The notes under the pieces: generated by a model
What the model was told of the DNA's origin: nothing
Database searches by the model: none
What the model saw: the letters and a program-made list of their open reading frames with translations, nothing else
Source of the DNA: JANJWP01 sp049301335
Lineage (GTDB): Bacteria; Patescibacteriota; Gracilibacteria; BD1-5; UBA2023
Assembly: GCA_049301335.1 (NCBI GenBank)
Contig: JBAQKV010000087.1
Coordinates: forward strand, 1-23,676
Length of the DNA: 23,676 nucleotides
Direction of reading: 5' to 3'
Position numbers and translations under genes: made by a program
In this document: in pieces, positions 7,978-15,653 of the stretch
Position numbering within the stretch: the stretch's first letter is position 1
Layout of the letters: each line of letters opens with the position of its first letter

Positions 7978-9636
7978 ATGGAAGGCGTATTCAACAGAAT
8001 CCCGATACGTACGAAGATTTTCCTGCTCGTCGTGGTTCTCAATTGCACCATCGCCGTACAAGGGGGCCTCGGCATTTTCGCCGTAAGGTCGTATTTCAAC
8101 CAAGCGGAAACCGGCTACGCGGAAGGGACGGTATCGATCGAAGTCCTCGGTCGCATCACCACCCTCCTCGCCGAAAACAAAGCGGAGATCCTCGCGGCGT
8201 TGCAGCACAATCCGGCTCATGAAGAATCAAAACTCCATGACCATCCCGTAACCAAACACCTCGAACAGGTCGCGAAAAATGCCAAAGAGGTGGGCACGCT
8301 CGTCGAGCAGTACGCGAACCACCCGCAAAGCGCCGAAGAAAAGACGGCGTTCGGACGGTTCGTGGAACGCCGGGAGGCGTACGCGAAAGAACTGGAAAAG
8401 GCTCGTGGGGCTATTTCCGAAGGACGATGGATGAAGGCGGCCGAGGCGTACTCGGGAGTGAGCGCGAAATTCACCGAAGCGAAGGCTTCGGCCGGAGAAC
8501 TTTCGTCCCTTCTGAATTCCCGTTCGAAAAACGGGATAGAAGAGCTCAGGAACGATTACGAATGGCGTCTGCCGGTTACCGTTGCCGGCGTCGCCGTTTC
8601 CTCGCTCTTCGGCGTCGGATTCGGATTGCTTATCGCGCTCTCGATTAAAAACCGGATTGCGAAACTCTCCGAATCGATATCGAAAACCGAAGCCGACAAG
8701 GATCTTTCGGTGGACCTCGCGATTCCCGGCGGGGACGAAATTTCCCAAATATCCGGAAAATTCGCCACGCTGATGAAGACCTTCAGGAATATGGTCGCCG
8801 ATATCAAGCACGCGTCGGCGGAAGTCGGCCAAGGAGCCGGAGGAATCCGGCATTCCGCAGCCGAAATTCGTTCCGATAATGCCCGGCTGTCCGACTCGGT
8901 ATCGCAAATCGCCGCGTCTACGCAGGAATTGTCCGTCAGCATTTCGGAAGTGGGAACGAACGCCGAGTCGGCAGCGTCGCTCGTTCGGGACAAAACCCGC
9001 GCGCTCATCGCCGAAGGTTCGGAGTCCGTCAATCTCGCCGTAAGCGAAATGCGGACGGCGTCTGCGAGCATCCATAAGTCGAACGACGAAGTGGGGCGGC
9101 TTGCCACGGCGGTCGAAGAAATCGCCAAGCTTGCCGGAACGATCAGCGAAATCGCGAAGCAGACCAACCTTCTCGCGCTCAATGCCGCCATCGAGGCGGC
9201 GAGAGCGGGCGAAGCCGGTCGCGGTTTCTCAGTCGTGGCGGACGAAGTTCGCAAACTGTCGGAAAATACCGAACGGGCCACCAAGGCCGCGTCGGTACAA
9301 ATAGCGGACGTTTGCGCGCTGACGTCAGCCATTCGCGAGTCGATGCGCGAAAGCGTGGAGACGATCGAATCCGGCGAAGCTACCGGAGAGAAAGCCATCG
9401 CGATTCTCGCCTCCGCCCGCGAAAGCGGCGAACGGGCGGCCTCGAGGGCCTCGGACATTTCTTCCGCCGTCCTCGAACAGGTTCGCGCCATGGAAACCGT
9501 CTCAGCACAACTGGAACGCATCGCCCAAGCCTCGGAACAAGCGAGTGCGGAAGCGGAAACAGTGTTCCAAGTGTCGGAAGCCCTGAACCAGACCTCCGGA
9601 GAACTCATGTCTTCGGTGAGCCGTTTCAGGACATGA
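7978..9636 (+). CDS. Methyl-accepting chemotaxis protein; stop is UGA
   Basis: A 552-residue chemoreceptor of the inner membrane. TM1 is at about 14-36, then an extracytoplasmic helical domain resembling a four-helix-bundle sensor (about 37-196), TM2 at about 198-222, a HAMP linker (about 222-275) and a coiled-coil signalling domain. The hairpin tip that contacts CheA/CheW is clear near residues 391-431 (IAKQTNLLALNAAIEAARAG and FSVVADEVRKLSENT). No CheR/CheB-binding C-terminal pentapeptide is seen. No che genes are in the window. It has a strong Shine-Dalgarno and no internal UGA, and UGA 9634-9636 follows a typical MCP end (VSRFRT). Under strict code 25 the frame would run 46 codons further to TAA 9774, through an intrinsic terminator and the next gene's promoter, which looks non-coding. 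I therefore place the end at the UGA. Confidence 0.92.
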   Translation: MEGVFNRIPIRTKIFLLVVVLNCTIAVQGGLGIFAVRSYFNQAETGYAEGTVSIEVLGRITTLLAENKAEILAALQHNPAHEESKLHDHPVTKHLEQVAKNAKEVGTLVEQYANHPQSAEEKTAFGRFVERREAYAKELEKARGAISEGRWMKAAEAYSGVSAKFTEAKASAGELSSLLNSRSKNGIEELRNDYEWRLPVTVAGVAVSSLFGVGFGLLIALSIKNRIAKLSESISKTEADKDLSVDLAIPGGDEISQISGKFATLMKTFRNMVADIKHASAEVGQGAGGIRHSAAEIRSDNARLSDSVSQIAASTQELSVSISEVGTNAESAASLVRDKTRALIAEGSESVNLAVSEMRTASASIHKSNDEVGRLATAVEEIAKLAGTISEIAKQTNLLALNAAIEAARAGEAGRGFSVVADEVRKLSENTERATKAASVQIADVCALTSAIRESMRESVETIESGEATGEKAIAILASARESGERAASRASDISSAVLEQVRAMETVSAQLERIAQASEQASAEAETVFQVSEALNQTSGELMSSVSRFRT

Positions 9637-9664
9637 CGTCCGAACTCCTTTCCGTACGTTTTCC

Positions 9665-9689
9665 ATCCCCCTTCCGAGGGGGATTTTTT
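9665..9689 (+). terminator. Terminator of the chemoreceptor gene
   Basis: ATCCCCCT (9665-9672) pairs with AGGGGGAT (9677-9684) across a four-base loop, followed by a T-run. It begins 28 nt after the UGA at 9634, before any in-frame TAA or TAG. Confidence 0.85.
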
Positions 9690-9730
9690 AATCCGAAACG
9701 AGGCGTTCATGCGACCGTATGCCATTGGTC

Positions 9731-9758
9731 TTGTCATTCGCAAGAATTCGCATAAAGT
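9731..9758 (+). promoter_or_regulatory. Promoter of the LamG pilin
   Basis: TTGTCA (9731-9736) and TAAAGT (9753-9758) with a 16-bp spacer. The expected start near 9765 lies about 21 nt before ATG 9786, a leader length like that of other genes here. Confidence 0.55.
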
Positions 9759-9785
9759 ATTTACAATTATTTAACATTTTTTTTC

Positions 9786-11216
9786 ATGCCGGTTGAGAAA
9801 ATTTTGTGGGGCAAATTTCGATTCTGAAGCAGTACTGGAGCGGTGTGCTCAAAACCCTTCGGATTCACCCTCGTAGAACTCATCGTCGTCATCACCATCC
9901 TCGCCATTCTGGCGACTATCGGCTTCTTGGCACTTTCCGGATATTCGCAGGATGCGAAGGATTCCGCCATCAAGGCGAACGTACGATCGGTACAGACGAC
10001 CATTTCCGCCGAATCGGCGGTTACCGGAAATTCGCCGCGGTACTACGTCGTCCATGACACTGGAGCGGCGCTTTCTGGGGCTTTCATCTACGTCGACGGC
10101 GTACAGACGGCCCTGACGGGATGAGACTGGAACGTTTCCGGAACCAACTACTCGGCCGGAAATCCGGACTACGCGAAGCTCAAGATGAACCCGGAGAAGT
10201 TCAAGGTTTCGGCGCTCGGTCTCCCGAGCGGAACGCTTGGCGCCATGGCACGGACCGCTTGATTCGGCGAAGCGGAAGCGGCGTACGACTCGAAATACCT
10301 CTCCGTAGGGGCGGTCGGTTTTTCGCAGGTCCGGGACGGGAAAGCGCGGATCGTTTCGTGGTTCCAGGTCGTAGGCGTCTCGCCGACGACCGATATTTCC
10401 AACGTTTCCGGCAATTTCCCCACGAACATGTCCGGTTCGGTGAACGGGCTCGTACGCGATCCTTCGCTCTCGGCGACCGGAGCGCTCGTAGACGGAACGA
10501 AGGGCGGTACGGTAACCTCGAATACCGCGACCGGACCGTCGAACGACTTCTTTAATGACGGCTCCCAGAAGGCGTTCTACAAATTCGAAAACGATGCGAC
10601 CGACTCCCTTGGAACGTATAACGGAACGGCAAGCTCGGTATCGTACGTAAGCGGAAAATACGGCCAAGCGGCAAGTTTCGGCGACGCGAAAAATATCGCC
10701 GTACCCCCTGCGCTTACCGGAGCCACCGCAGCGACGTTTTCGTTTTGGGTAAACCCTTCGGCGACGACCCCGAGCGTGTCGTTCTTTGGCTTCAACGTTC
10801 CGCTTTGGAACGCGGCGTACCAGCGCGGATTCGGTTTTTATTACAACTATACCGCGCAAGGCTACGGCGACGGGACGTCTACCGCGAACAATTCGTTCCA
10901 TATCTACAACGCCGGAAACACCAATTCCGATATCGCGGTGAACGTCGCTTCGACGGCATTGAACCGAAGCGCGTGGAACCACGTAGCGTTCGTATTCGCC
11001 CAACCGAACTTGGATATCTACGTCAACGGAACGAAAGTGGGCACCGCTACCCACGCGGCTTGGACGAAACTGACGAATTTCTCGACTACGAATACGAACT
11101 GGATTCTTGGCGATACCGTTTACACCGCGAACACCAGCGACGCGAACTTCGACAATGTCCGTATTTTCAACCGCGCGCTCAGCGCTTCGGAAATCACGGC
11201 ACTCTCCAACGAATAA
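9786..11216 (+). CDS. Type IV prepilin fused to a LamG/concanavalin-like domain (3 in-frame UGA=Gly)
   Basis: The 476-residue protein carries a class III prepilin motif, KPFG then FTLVELIVVITIL, with Glu at mature position 5, followed by ILATIGFLALSGYS. UGA codons at 9825, 10122 and 10260 are read as Gly. From about residue 258 (AFYKFENDATDSLGTYNGTA) the sequence looks like a LamG/concanavalin A-type jelly roll: FSFWVNPSA, WNHVAFVFAQP, DIYVNGTKVG, and the closing DNVRIFNRALSASEI that typifies LamG_3-type domains. This would display a glycan- or protein-binding module on a pilus. ATG 9786 gives a 26-residue leader and fits the promoter. GTG 9843 would give a more typical seven-residue leader (MCSKPFG) but has only GGAG two bases away. 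It ends in TAA and has no obvious plus-strand terminator. LamG-bearing pilins are known from CPR genomes; the ligand is unknown. Confidence 0.85.
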
Positions 11217-11241
11217 AAAAACCGCCCCACGAATGGGGCGG
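11215..11241 (-). terminator. Terminator of the four-TM protein gene
   Basis: On the minus strand CCGCCCCA pairs with TGGGGCGG (11241-11234 and 11229-11222) across a 4-nt loop and is followed by seven T. It starts 33 nt after the UGA at 11275-11277, with no in-frame TAA or TAG between, and its T-run overlaps the TAA of the convergent pilin gene. Confidence 0.88.
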
Positions 11242-11274
11242 AAAGAACGCGGGGAGGGCGGCCTCCCCAGGGGG

Positions 11275-11694
11275 TCATGGGTTTTGCTTAGGGCGTTCGA
11301 TACGCATGGTCGCGTACGAAGACCCGAGCGGGTATTTGTTTTGCAGGTGCCGGATAAGCGGCGCGATAACGAACACGACCAATCCGGCGGCAAGCGCGAA
11401 CCATACGACCGATACCGTAATCCGGAATGCCTCTTCGTTGGAAACGAAGGGCAAAAGGAACATCGTTTCGAGCGAAATCGTGGCGAATATCGCCAGCGTC
11501 GCGCTTTGGGTGCGTTTCGGGTAATCGATGGCGATCGCCGCGAGCGCGCAGGCCACGACGGGAAGTCCCATTCGGTACGGCGCGCCGAATATTTGGACGG
11601 CCGCGTCACCGCACGCCAAGGCGGCGAAGGTGAACGCTACGAGCGAAGGAACGAAACCCAGCTTGGTACAGACTTTGAAAATCTTCGCGAGCAT
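11275..11694 (-). CDS. Unknown four-TM membrane protein; stop is UGA
   Basis: I do not recognise the family. The 139-residue protein has about four hydrophobic segments (about 13-33, 40-58, 66-84 and 92-113) and a polar, basic C-terminal tail (RHLQNKY...RIERPKQNP). There is no signal peptide beyond the first helix. The start at 11694 is set by AAAGGGAGGA five bases upstream; an in-frame ATG further up, at 11760, lies inside the proB terminator region and is unlikely. It contains no internal UGA, and UGA 11275-11277 is its only sensible stop because an intrinsic terminator follows before any TAA or TAG. Small four-TM proteins of this kind are often accessory membrane proteins, but nothing specific can be said. 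It lies downstream of proB with its own promoter candidate. Confidence 0.72.
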   Translation of the reverse strand: MLAKIFKVCTKLGFVPSLVAFTFAALACGDAAVQIFGAPYRMGLPVVACALAAIAIDYPKRTQSATLAIFATISLETMFLLPFVSNEEAFRITVSVVWFALAAGLVVFVIAPLIRHLQNKYPLGSSYATMRIERPKQNP

Positions 11695-11698
11695 ACCG

Positions 11699-11705
11699 TC
11701 CTCCC
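11699..11705 (-). promoter_or_regulatory. Strong Shine-Dalgarno GGGAGGA of the four-TM protein
   Basis: On the minus strand GGGAGGA ends 4 nt before ATG 11694 and decides the start. It is the third of three strong Shine-Dalgarno sites in the window. Confidence 0.82.
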
Positions 11706-11714
11706 TTTCGTTTG

Positions 11715-11750
11715 AAAAAGCCCGTGTTACGGAGAGTACGTAACACGGGC
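11715..11750 (-). terminator. proB terminator
   Basis: A perfect 12-bp stem (GCCCGTGTTACG at 11750-11739 in minus-strand sense, and its complement at 11731-11720), a 7-nt loop, then TTTTT on the minus strand. It begins about 20 nt after the proB TAG. Confidence 0.9.
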
Positions 11751-11760
11751 GCATTGTCAA
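11733..11760 (-). promoter_or_regulatory. Promoter nested in the proB terminator
   Basis: On the minus strand TTGACA (11760-11755) and TACTCT (11738-11733) are 16 bp apart. The spacer is the 5' arm of the proB terminator plus a few bases, and the -10 is the hairpin loop. It would drive the four-TM gene at 11694. Confidence 0.6.
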
Positions 11761-11769
11761 TATTCGAAC

Positions 11770-12600
11770 CTACGGAACGATTACGGTGCCGCCGTGACGT
11801 TCGTGGGAATCCTCCACATGTTCGAGGAGCGTCGAGTCCGTACCGTTGAAAATATGGGCCTTCATGCCTTCGTCCGCGGCGTCGCGGGCGACGGTGAGTT
11901 TGGAGGCCATCCCCCCGGTTCCGGCTTTGGATTTTTCTTTCGCGCAGATGCGGGCGATGTCGTCGTCCGACAAACGCGAGGCATGGAAAACCGGAACGCG
12001 GCTTTCGGGATCGGTGGCTTTGCGGTAGACGCCGTTGGTATTGGTCATGATGGCCAAATGTTCGGCGCGTACCATTCGGGCGATGAGGAGCGAGTTCTTG
12101 TCGTTGTCCGCACCTTTGCCGAGGGCGACGATTTCTTCCGGAGTCGCGAAGTCGTTCTCGTTGAGAATCGGGAGCGCACCGAGTTTCCAAAGGCCTTCGA
12201 GTCCGGACATGAGCCCGTTGGAATGGGAAATGTCGGCCTCGATTTCCGCATGGGTCACAAGCCCCTGCCCTACCGCCGGAATGCGGACGGACGATTCGAC
12301 GGAAGCGAAAAACACTTCCCAATGGGCAATGAGGCGGTGTTGTCCGATAGAAGCGAGCGCGCGGCGTTCTTCGATGCCGAGCGCGCGGTCTTTGGAAATT
12401 CAGAGAATCTTCCGTCCGTGCGCGACCGCGCCGGAAGTGACCAATACGACCCGGCGGGAAGTCTTGGTCATGAGAAAGGAAATTTCGAACGCGAGACGCG
12501 AAAGTTTTTCGCGCCCTACCGCGGAATCGAAATCGGCGGATTCGGATCCGACCTTCACGACGATCGGTCCTTCCTGGTTTCTATAACGTTGGGCGTTCAT
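11770..12600 (-). CDS. proB: Glutamate 5-kinase, amino-acid kinase domain only (1 in-frame UGA=Gly)
   Basis: This enzyme would phosphorylate L-glutamate with ATP to gamma-glutamyl phosphate, the first step of proline synthesis. The 276-residue frame is continuous only with UGA 12400-12402 read as Gly (residue 67, in RKIL-Gly-ISK). Amino-acid-kinase features include IVVKVGSES near the N-terminus, VLVTSGAVAHGRK, ILNENDFATPEEI, a GADNDKNSLLIARM substrate/nucleotide region, MTNTNGVY, and GTGGMASKL near the end. The C-terminal PUA domain found in many ProB proteins is absent; single-domain forms exist. No proA or proC is in the window. It lies 124 nt downstream of lysS on the same strand, with no terminator between, so co-transcription is possible. 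It ends in TAG, followed by a strong terminator. Confidence 0.88.
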
Positions 12601-12632
12601 GCGCTTGGGAGGCGGTTATCTGAATTCGAGGC

Positions 12633-12712
12633 GGGGAGTTCGAAACCTTTTCAAAGAAAACAATCCGCAGCCACAGGCGAGGACGTTTTCGGGAAAGCGT
12701 TCCGAACTCCCC
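12633..12712. other. Long-range inverted repeat between lysS and proB
   Basis: GGGGAGTTCG (12633-12642) and its exact complement CGAACTCCCC (12703-12712) flank 60 nt in the gap between lysS and proB. A transcript across the gap could fold into a stem enclosing this segment. It has no T-run, so it is not an intrinsic terminator. It could shape the proB leader, or be chance. Confidence 0.3.
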
Positions 12713-12724
12713 GGACGCACGGCA

Positions 12725-14308
12725 TTATTCTTCGATCGCCTTCGGGCGCATGAGCGGGAAAAGCACGACGTCGCGGAGGTTGTTCTGTTCGGTGAGGAGC
12801 GCGATGATGCGGTCCACTCCCATTCCCCAACCGGAAATCGGCGGCATGCCGTATTCCATGGCGCGGACGAATTCGGCATCGCCGGTCATCGCTTCTTCGT
12901 CGCCTTCGGAGAGGGCCTTCTCCCCTGCCGCGAAGCGTTCCGCTTGGTCGATGGGATCGACGAGTTCGGAGTACGAGTTCACGAGTTCCCATCCGTTGAT
13001 GAGGAGTTGGAACGCGTCGGCATGCTGCGGGTTCGAGTCGTTGCGGCGAGCGAACGGCTTGAGCTGGACCGGGTAGTTGTAGAGGAACGTCGGATTGACG
13101 ATCTTCGGGCGCGACATCTTCTTGTAGAGGTAGTCGATGAGGGTGGTGAGACCCATTTTATCCGCCCCTTCGATGACGATCCCCTCTGCGGCGATGTCGG
13201 CGCGGAGCTTTTCGACGTCGTCGTATTTGGAAACGTCGATGCCGGTATCGCGCTTTACGAGTTCGATGTAGTCTTCGCGCTTCCACGGAGTGGTGAAGTC
13301 GACGTCGACGAGTTCGTTCTGCTTGTTGAGAATCTGGCGTTTGCGTTCGAGTTTCAGAGTGTCGAACAGGTAGTCGAACATCTTTTCAGTGAACGCCATG
13401 TTGTCGCGGAAGGTCCAGTACGAACAGTTGTGTTCGAGGTGGAGGTGTTCCGGAAGGTGCGACGGATCCTGGCCTTCGTTACGGAAGGCTTTTCCGAGTT
13501 CGAAAATCTTCTCCATGCCCGCGATATTGAGGAGCTTGAGCGGGATTTCGTGCGAAATGCGGAGGAAGACGTCGATGTCGAGGGCTTCCTGGTGCGTTAC
13601 GTACGGCTTCGAGGCGGCGCCGGTGGCGGCGTTGGTAAGAACCTGGCCTTCGATTTCGGTGAACCCTTCCTTCCAGTAGAACTCGCGGAGCGTACGGATG
13701 AAATCGCTGCGGAAGCGGAAACGCTTCATGACCGAATCATCGGAAATGAGGTCGAGGTAGCGCTGGCGGTATTTGGCCTCTTCGTCGCCGAGTCCGTGGA
13801 ACTTTTCCGGAAGCGGACGGAACGCCTTGCCGAGGAATTCGAATTCGGTGGCGAATACGGTGACTTCGCCCTTGTGGGTACGGAAAACTTCGCCCTTGAT
13901 GCCGACGAAGTCGCCCAAGTCGACGAGCTTTTCGGCGAACTTGAAGGCGGTGACGGCGGTTTCGTCTTCGCCTACGGATGCCGAAACTTCCCCGTTAACG
14001 CGGATCTTGCAGTTGTCGCGGGAGAACATGACCTGAACGCGGCCCGTGTCGTCTTGGATATGCGCGAAAGCGATCTTTCCGAACGAGCGGAAAAGCACTA
14101 CGCGTCCGGCGAGCGAAACGTCGGTCCCCGAAGAAACTACCACCTCTTCGGCAGTGCGGAATTCTTTCCCTTCGGCGTCTTTGAGAACGTCTCCGGCAGA
14201 GTGGGTTTTTTCGAATTTTTCTGGGTATGCCGAAATTCCGAGGCTTCGGATTTTCTCAAGACGGGCGAGACGAACGCTAAATTCGTCATTCACATTCGGA
14301 ATGGTCAT
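12725..14308 (-). CDS. lysS: Lysyl-tRNA synthetase, class II
   Basis: This 527-residue class II synthetase charges tRNA-Lys. The N-terminal OB-fold anticodon-binding domain (about 60-170) contains GRVVLFRSFGKIAFAHIQDD. The catalytic domain starts near YRQRYLDLISD, with motif 1 in the FIRTLREFYWKEGFTEIEG region, motif 2 beginning FRNEG, and motif 3 GWGMGVDRIIALLT close to the C-terminus. Motif 2 is unusual: after FRNEG comes QDPSHLPEHLHLEHNCSYW, where most bacterial LysRS have a THNPEFTMLEFY-type segment. It contains no UGA and ends in TAA. ATG 14308 is chosen because the LysRS N-terminus starts there and a promoter lies 33-60 nt upstream; the open frame further upstream is an accident. There is no Shine-Dalgarno. 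Confidence 0.95.
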   Translation of the reverse strand: MTIPNVNDEFSVRLARLEKIRSLGISAYPEKFEKTHSAGDVLKDAEGKEFRTAEEVVVSSGTDVSLAGRVVLFRSFGKIAFAHIQDDTGRVQVMFSRDNCKIRVNGEVSASVGEDETAVTAFKFAEKLVDLGDFVGIKGEVFRTHKGEVTVFATEFEFLGKAFRPLPEKFHGLGDEEAKYRQRYLDLISDDSVMKRFRFRSDFIRTLREFYWKEGFTEIEGQVLTNAATGAASKPYVTHQEALDIDVFLRISHEIPLKLLNIAGMEKIFELGKAFRNEGQDPSHLPEHLHLEHNCSYWTFRDNMAFTEKMFDYLFDTLKLERKRQILNKQNELVDVDFTTPWKREDYIELVKRDTGIDVSKYDDVEKLRADIAAEGIVIEGADKMGLTTLIDYLYKKMSRPKIVNPTFLYNYPVQLKPFARRNDSNPQHADAFQLLINGWELVNSYSELVDPIDQAERFAAGEKALSEGDEEAMTGDAEFVRAMEYGMPPISGWGMGVDRIIALLTEQNNLRDVVLFPLMRPKAIEE

Positions 14309-14340
14309 TTTTTGGCTTAAAGATGGGACAAATCGGGATA

Positions 14341-14368
14341 ATGGTAGTAAAAAAACGGCCCTTGTCAA
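14341..14368 (-). promoter_or_regulatory. Promoter of lysS
   Basis: On the minus strand TTGACA (14368-14363), 16 bp, TACCAT (14346-14341). The -35 is a perfect consensus. The leader is about 26 nt. It is back to back with the HD-protein promoter at 14376-14403. Confidence 0.75.
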
Positions 14369-14375
14369 AAAAAGG

Positions 14376-14403
14376 TTGCGCAAGCATCCCCGTGCGGTAG
14401 AAT
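14376..14403 (+). promoter_or_regulatory. Promoter of the HD-domain gene
   Basis: TTGCGC (14376-14381) and TAGAAT (14398-14403), 16-bp spacer. The -10 box contains the A of the in-frame ATG at 14402, so that ATG cannot be the start and ATG 14447 is preferred. Confidence 0.6.
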
Positions 14404-14446
14404 GTCGCCCAACGCAGTCGATTTTACCCGTACGAAAGCGCTCAAG

Positions 14447-15037
14447 ATGACGGAAAGAGAAATTCTCGCGAAAGCCCGGGCGTACGCGCTCTCGATCGTC
14501 GAAAAAGTCGATCACTACACCTACCACAACGTCGGCCACACTATCGAAGTGTACGCCCGCGCCTCGTACTTGGCGGACGTCGAAGGCATATCCGAAGAAG
14601 AAAAGACCGACCTCCTCATCGCGGCAGCCTTCCACGACACCGGTTTCGCCACCAAGTACCCGCAGAACGAAATCGTCGGGGCCGACCTCGCCGAAGAATT
14701 CCTCCGGAGCGTCGGACACCCCGAAGAACGCGTCAGCCGCGTGCGCCGCATCATCTTGGCCACCATCGTGTTCACCCGCCCCGCCGACATCCTTGAGAAG
14801 ATTATCCAGGACGCCGACCTCGACAACCTCGGACGCCGCGACTGCCACCTCCGTACCGACGCGTACCGACGCGAACTCCAGACCTATTCCCCGAACGGGT
14901 TCGACGAAAACGGGTTCCTCAATTTCACCGAAAAGCTCCTCGACGGAGGGTTCACCTTCCATACCGAAACCGCCCGCCGCGAACGTGAAGAAGGCCGCAT
15001 CCGCAACCTCGAGGCGTTCCGCGCCCGATACCGCTAA
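14447..15037 (+). CDS. HD-domain phosphohydrolase
   Basis: A 196-residue cytoplasmic protein with the metal-binding pattern of HD hydrolases: TYHNVGHTIEV (first His), AAAFHDTGF (the His-Asp doublet) and IIQDADLDNLGR (distal Asp). Family members hydrolyse nucleotides or cyclic nucleotides; the substrate here is not predictable. The C-terminal part is helical and charged (ETARREREEGRIRNLEAF). There is no internal UGA, and it ends in TAA. A longer start at ATG 14402 would overlap the -10 box. It is divergent from lysS and convergent with mscL, separated from the latter by a two-way terminator. No Shine-Dalgarno. Confidence 0.85.
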   Translation: MTEREILAKARAYALSIVEKVDHYTYHNVGHTIEVYARASYLADVEGISEEEKTDLLIAAAFHDTGFATKYPQNEIVGADLAEEFLRSVGHPEERVSRVRRIILATIVFTRPADILEKIIQDADLDNLGRRDCHLRTDAYRRELQTYSPNGFDENGFLNFTEKLLDGGFTFHTETARREREEGRIRNLEAFRARYR

Positions 15038-15046
15038 GAAAACTTC

Positions 15047-15076
15047 AAAAAACTCCGGGTTTCCCCGGAGTTTTTT
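15047..15076. terminator. Two-way terminator between the HD gene and mscL
   Basis: A 13-bp perfect stem (AAAAAACTCCGGG and its complement) with a 4-nt loop, giving a T-run in both directions. It lies between the TAA at 15037 and the mscL TAG at 15090. Confidence 0.92.
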
Positions 15077-15089
15077 CATATCGCGAAGG

Positions 15090-15500
15090 CTATTTGGCTT
15101 TCGCGGACTTTTTAAGAAGGTCGCGTATTTCTTCCAAAAGCGCGACGTCTTCGGCCTTCGCCGGAGAAGCGGTTTCGGTTTTTTTGGCGGGCTTCTGCAT
15201 TTTTTGAAGGAACGACACGAACGCGAATACCGAGAACGCGATGACGACGAAATCGAACGTCGCTTGGAGGAACGCGCCGTATTTTACGGTGACGTCCGTA
15301 CCGGAAACGGAGGTGACGACGTAGGCGTACTTGGTGAAGTCGACGCCGCCGAGAAGGATTCCGAGAAGCGGCATGGCAACGTCGGAGACGAGCGAGGAGA
15401 CGATTTTTCCGAAAGCGGTACCGATGATCACTCATACGGCGAGATCGACGACGTTGCCCTTCAGCGCGAAGGACTTGAAATCTTGGAGGACTTTGACCAT
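15090..15500 (-). CDS. mscL: Large-conductance mechanosensitive channel (1 in-frame UGA=Gly)
   Basis: MscL is a homopentameric inner-membrane channel that opens under membrane tension and vents solutes on osmotic downshock. The 136-residue protein matches the family along its length: FKSFALKGNVVDLAV, then UGA-encoded Gly23, then VIIGTAFGKIVSSLVSD (TM1), MPLLGILLGGVDF, a periplasmic loop, TM2 (FDFVVIAFSVFAFVSFL) and the C-terminal helix with LLEEIRDLLKK. The UGA at 15432-15434 aligns with E. coli Gly22, a conserved pore-lining residue, so it is among the best single proofs of UGA=Gly here. Without it the call would start wrongly at 15431 and lose the N-terminal helix. It ends in TAG. No Shine-Dalgarno; promoter at 15529-15556. 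Confidence 0.97.
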
Positions 15501-15528
15501 GGGAACGAAGACGGAAATAAGCCTCCCC

Positions 15529-15556
15529 ATGGTACGTACGCGACCGTTTCCGTCAA
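15529..15556 (-). promoter_or_regulatory. Promoter of mscL
   Basis: On the minus strand TTGACG (15556-15551), 16 bp, TACCAT (15534-15529). The leader is about 22 nt, pyrimidine-rich with TTATTTCCGTC. Confidence 0.7.
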
Positions 15557-15601
15557 TTCGGCGTCAATCCCTGGATTCGTGGAAAATATTTCCATCACGG
15601 A

Positions 15602-15629
15602 TTCCATCCCTTGGAAAAACGGCTATACT
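15602..15629 (+). promoter_or_regulatory. Possible promoter of the M23 gene
   Basis: TATACT (15624-15629) is a good -10, 24 nt before ATG 15654. At the 16-bp spacing the -35 is TTCCAT, a poor match. Confidence 0.45.
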
Positions 15630-15653
15630 CGCCCGGTCTCCGAATTCCGAAAC

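Noticed and set aside
12725..15079. 784-residue version of lysS
   Set aside because: The extra N-terminal part is antisense to the HD gene and lies upstream of the lysS promoter; LysRS homology begins at 14308.
14793..15653. N-terminal extension of the M23 protein from 14793
   Set aside because: It would overlap the HD gene, a terminator and mscL antisense; the signal peptide starts at 15654.
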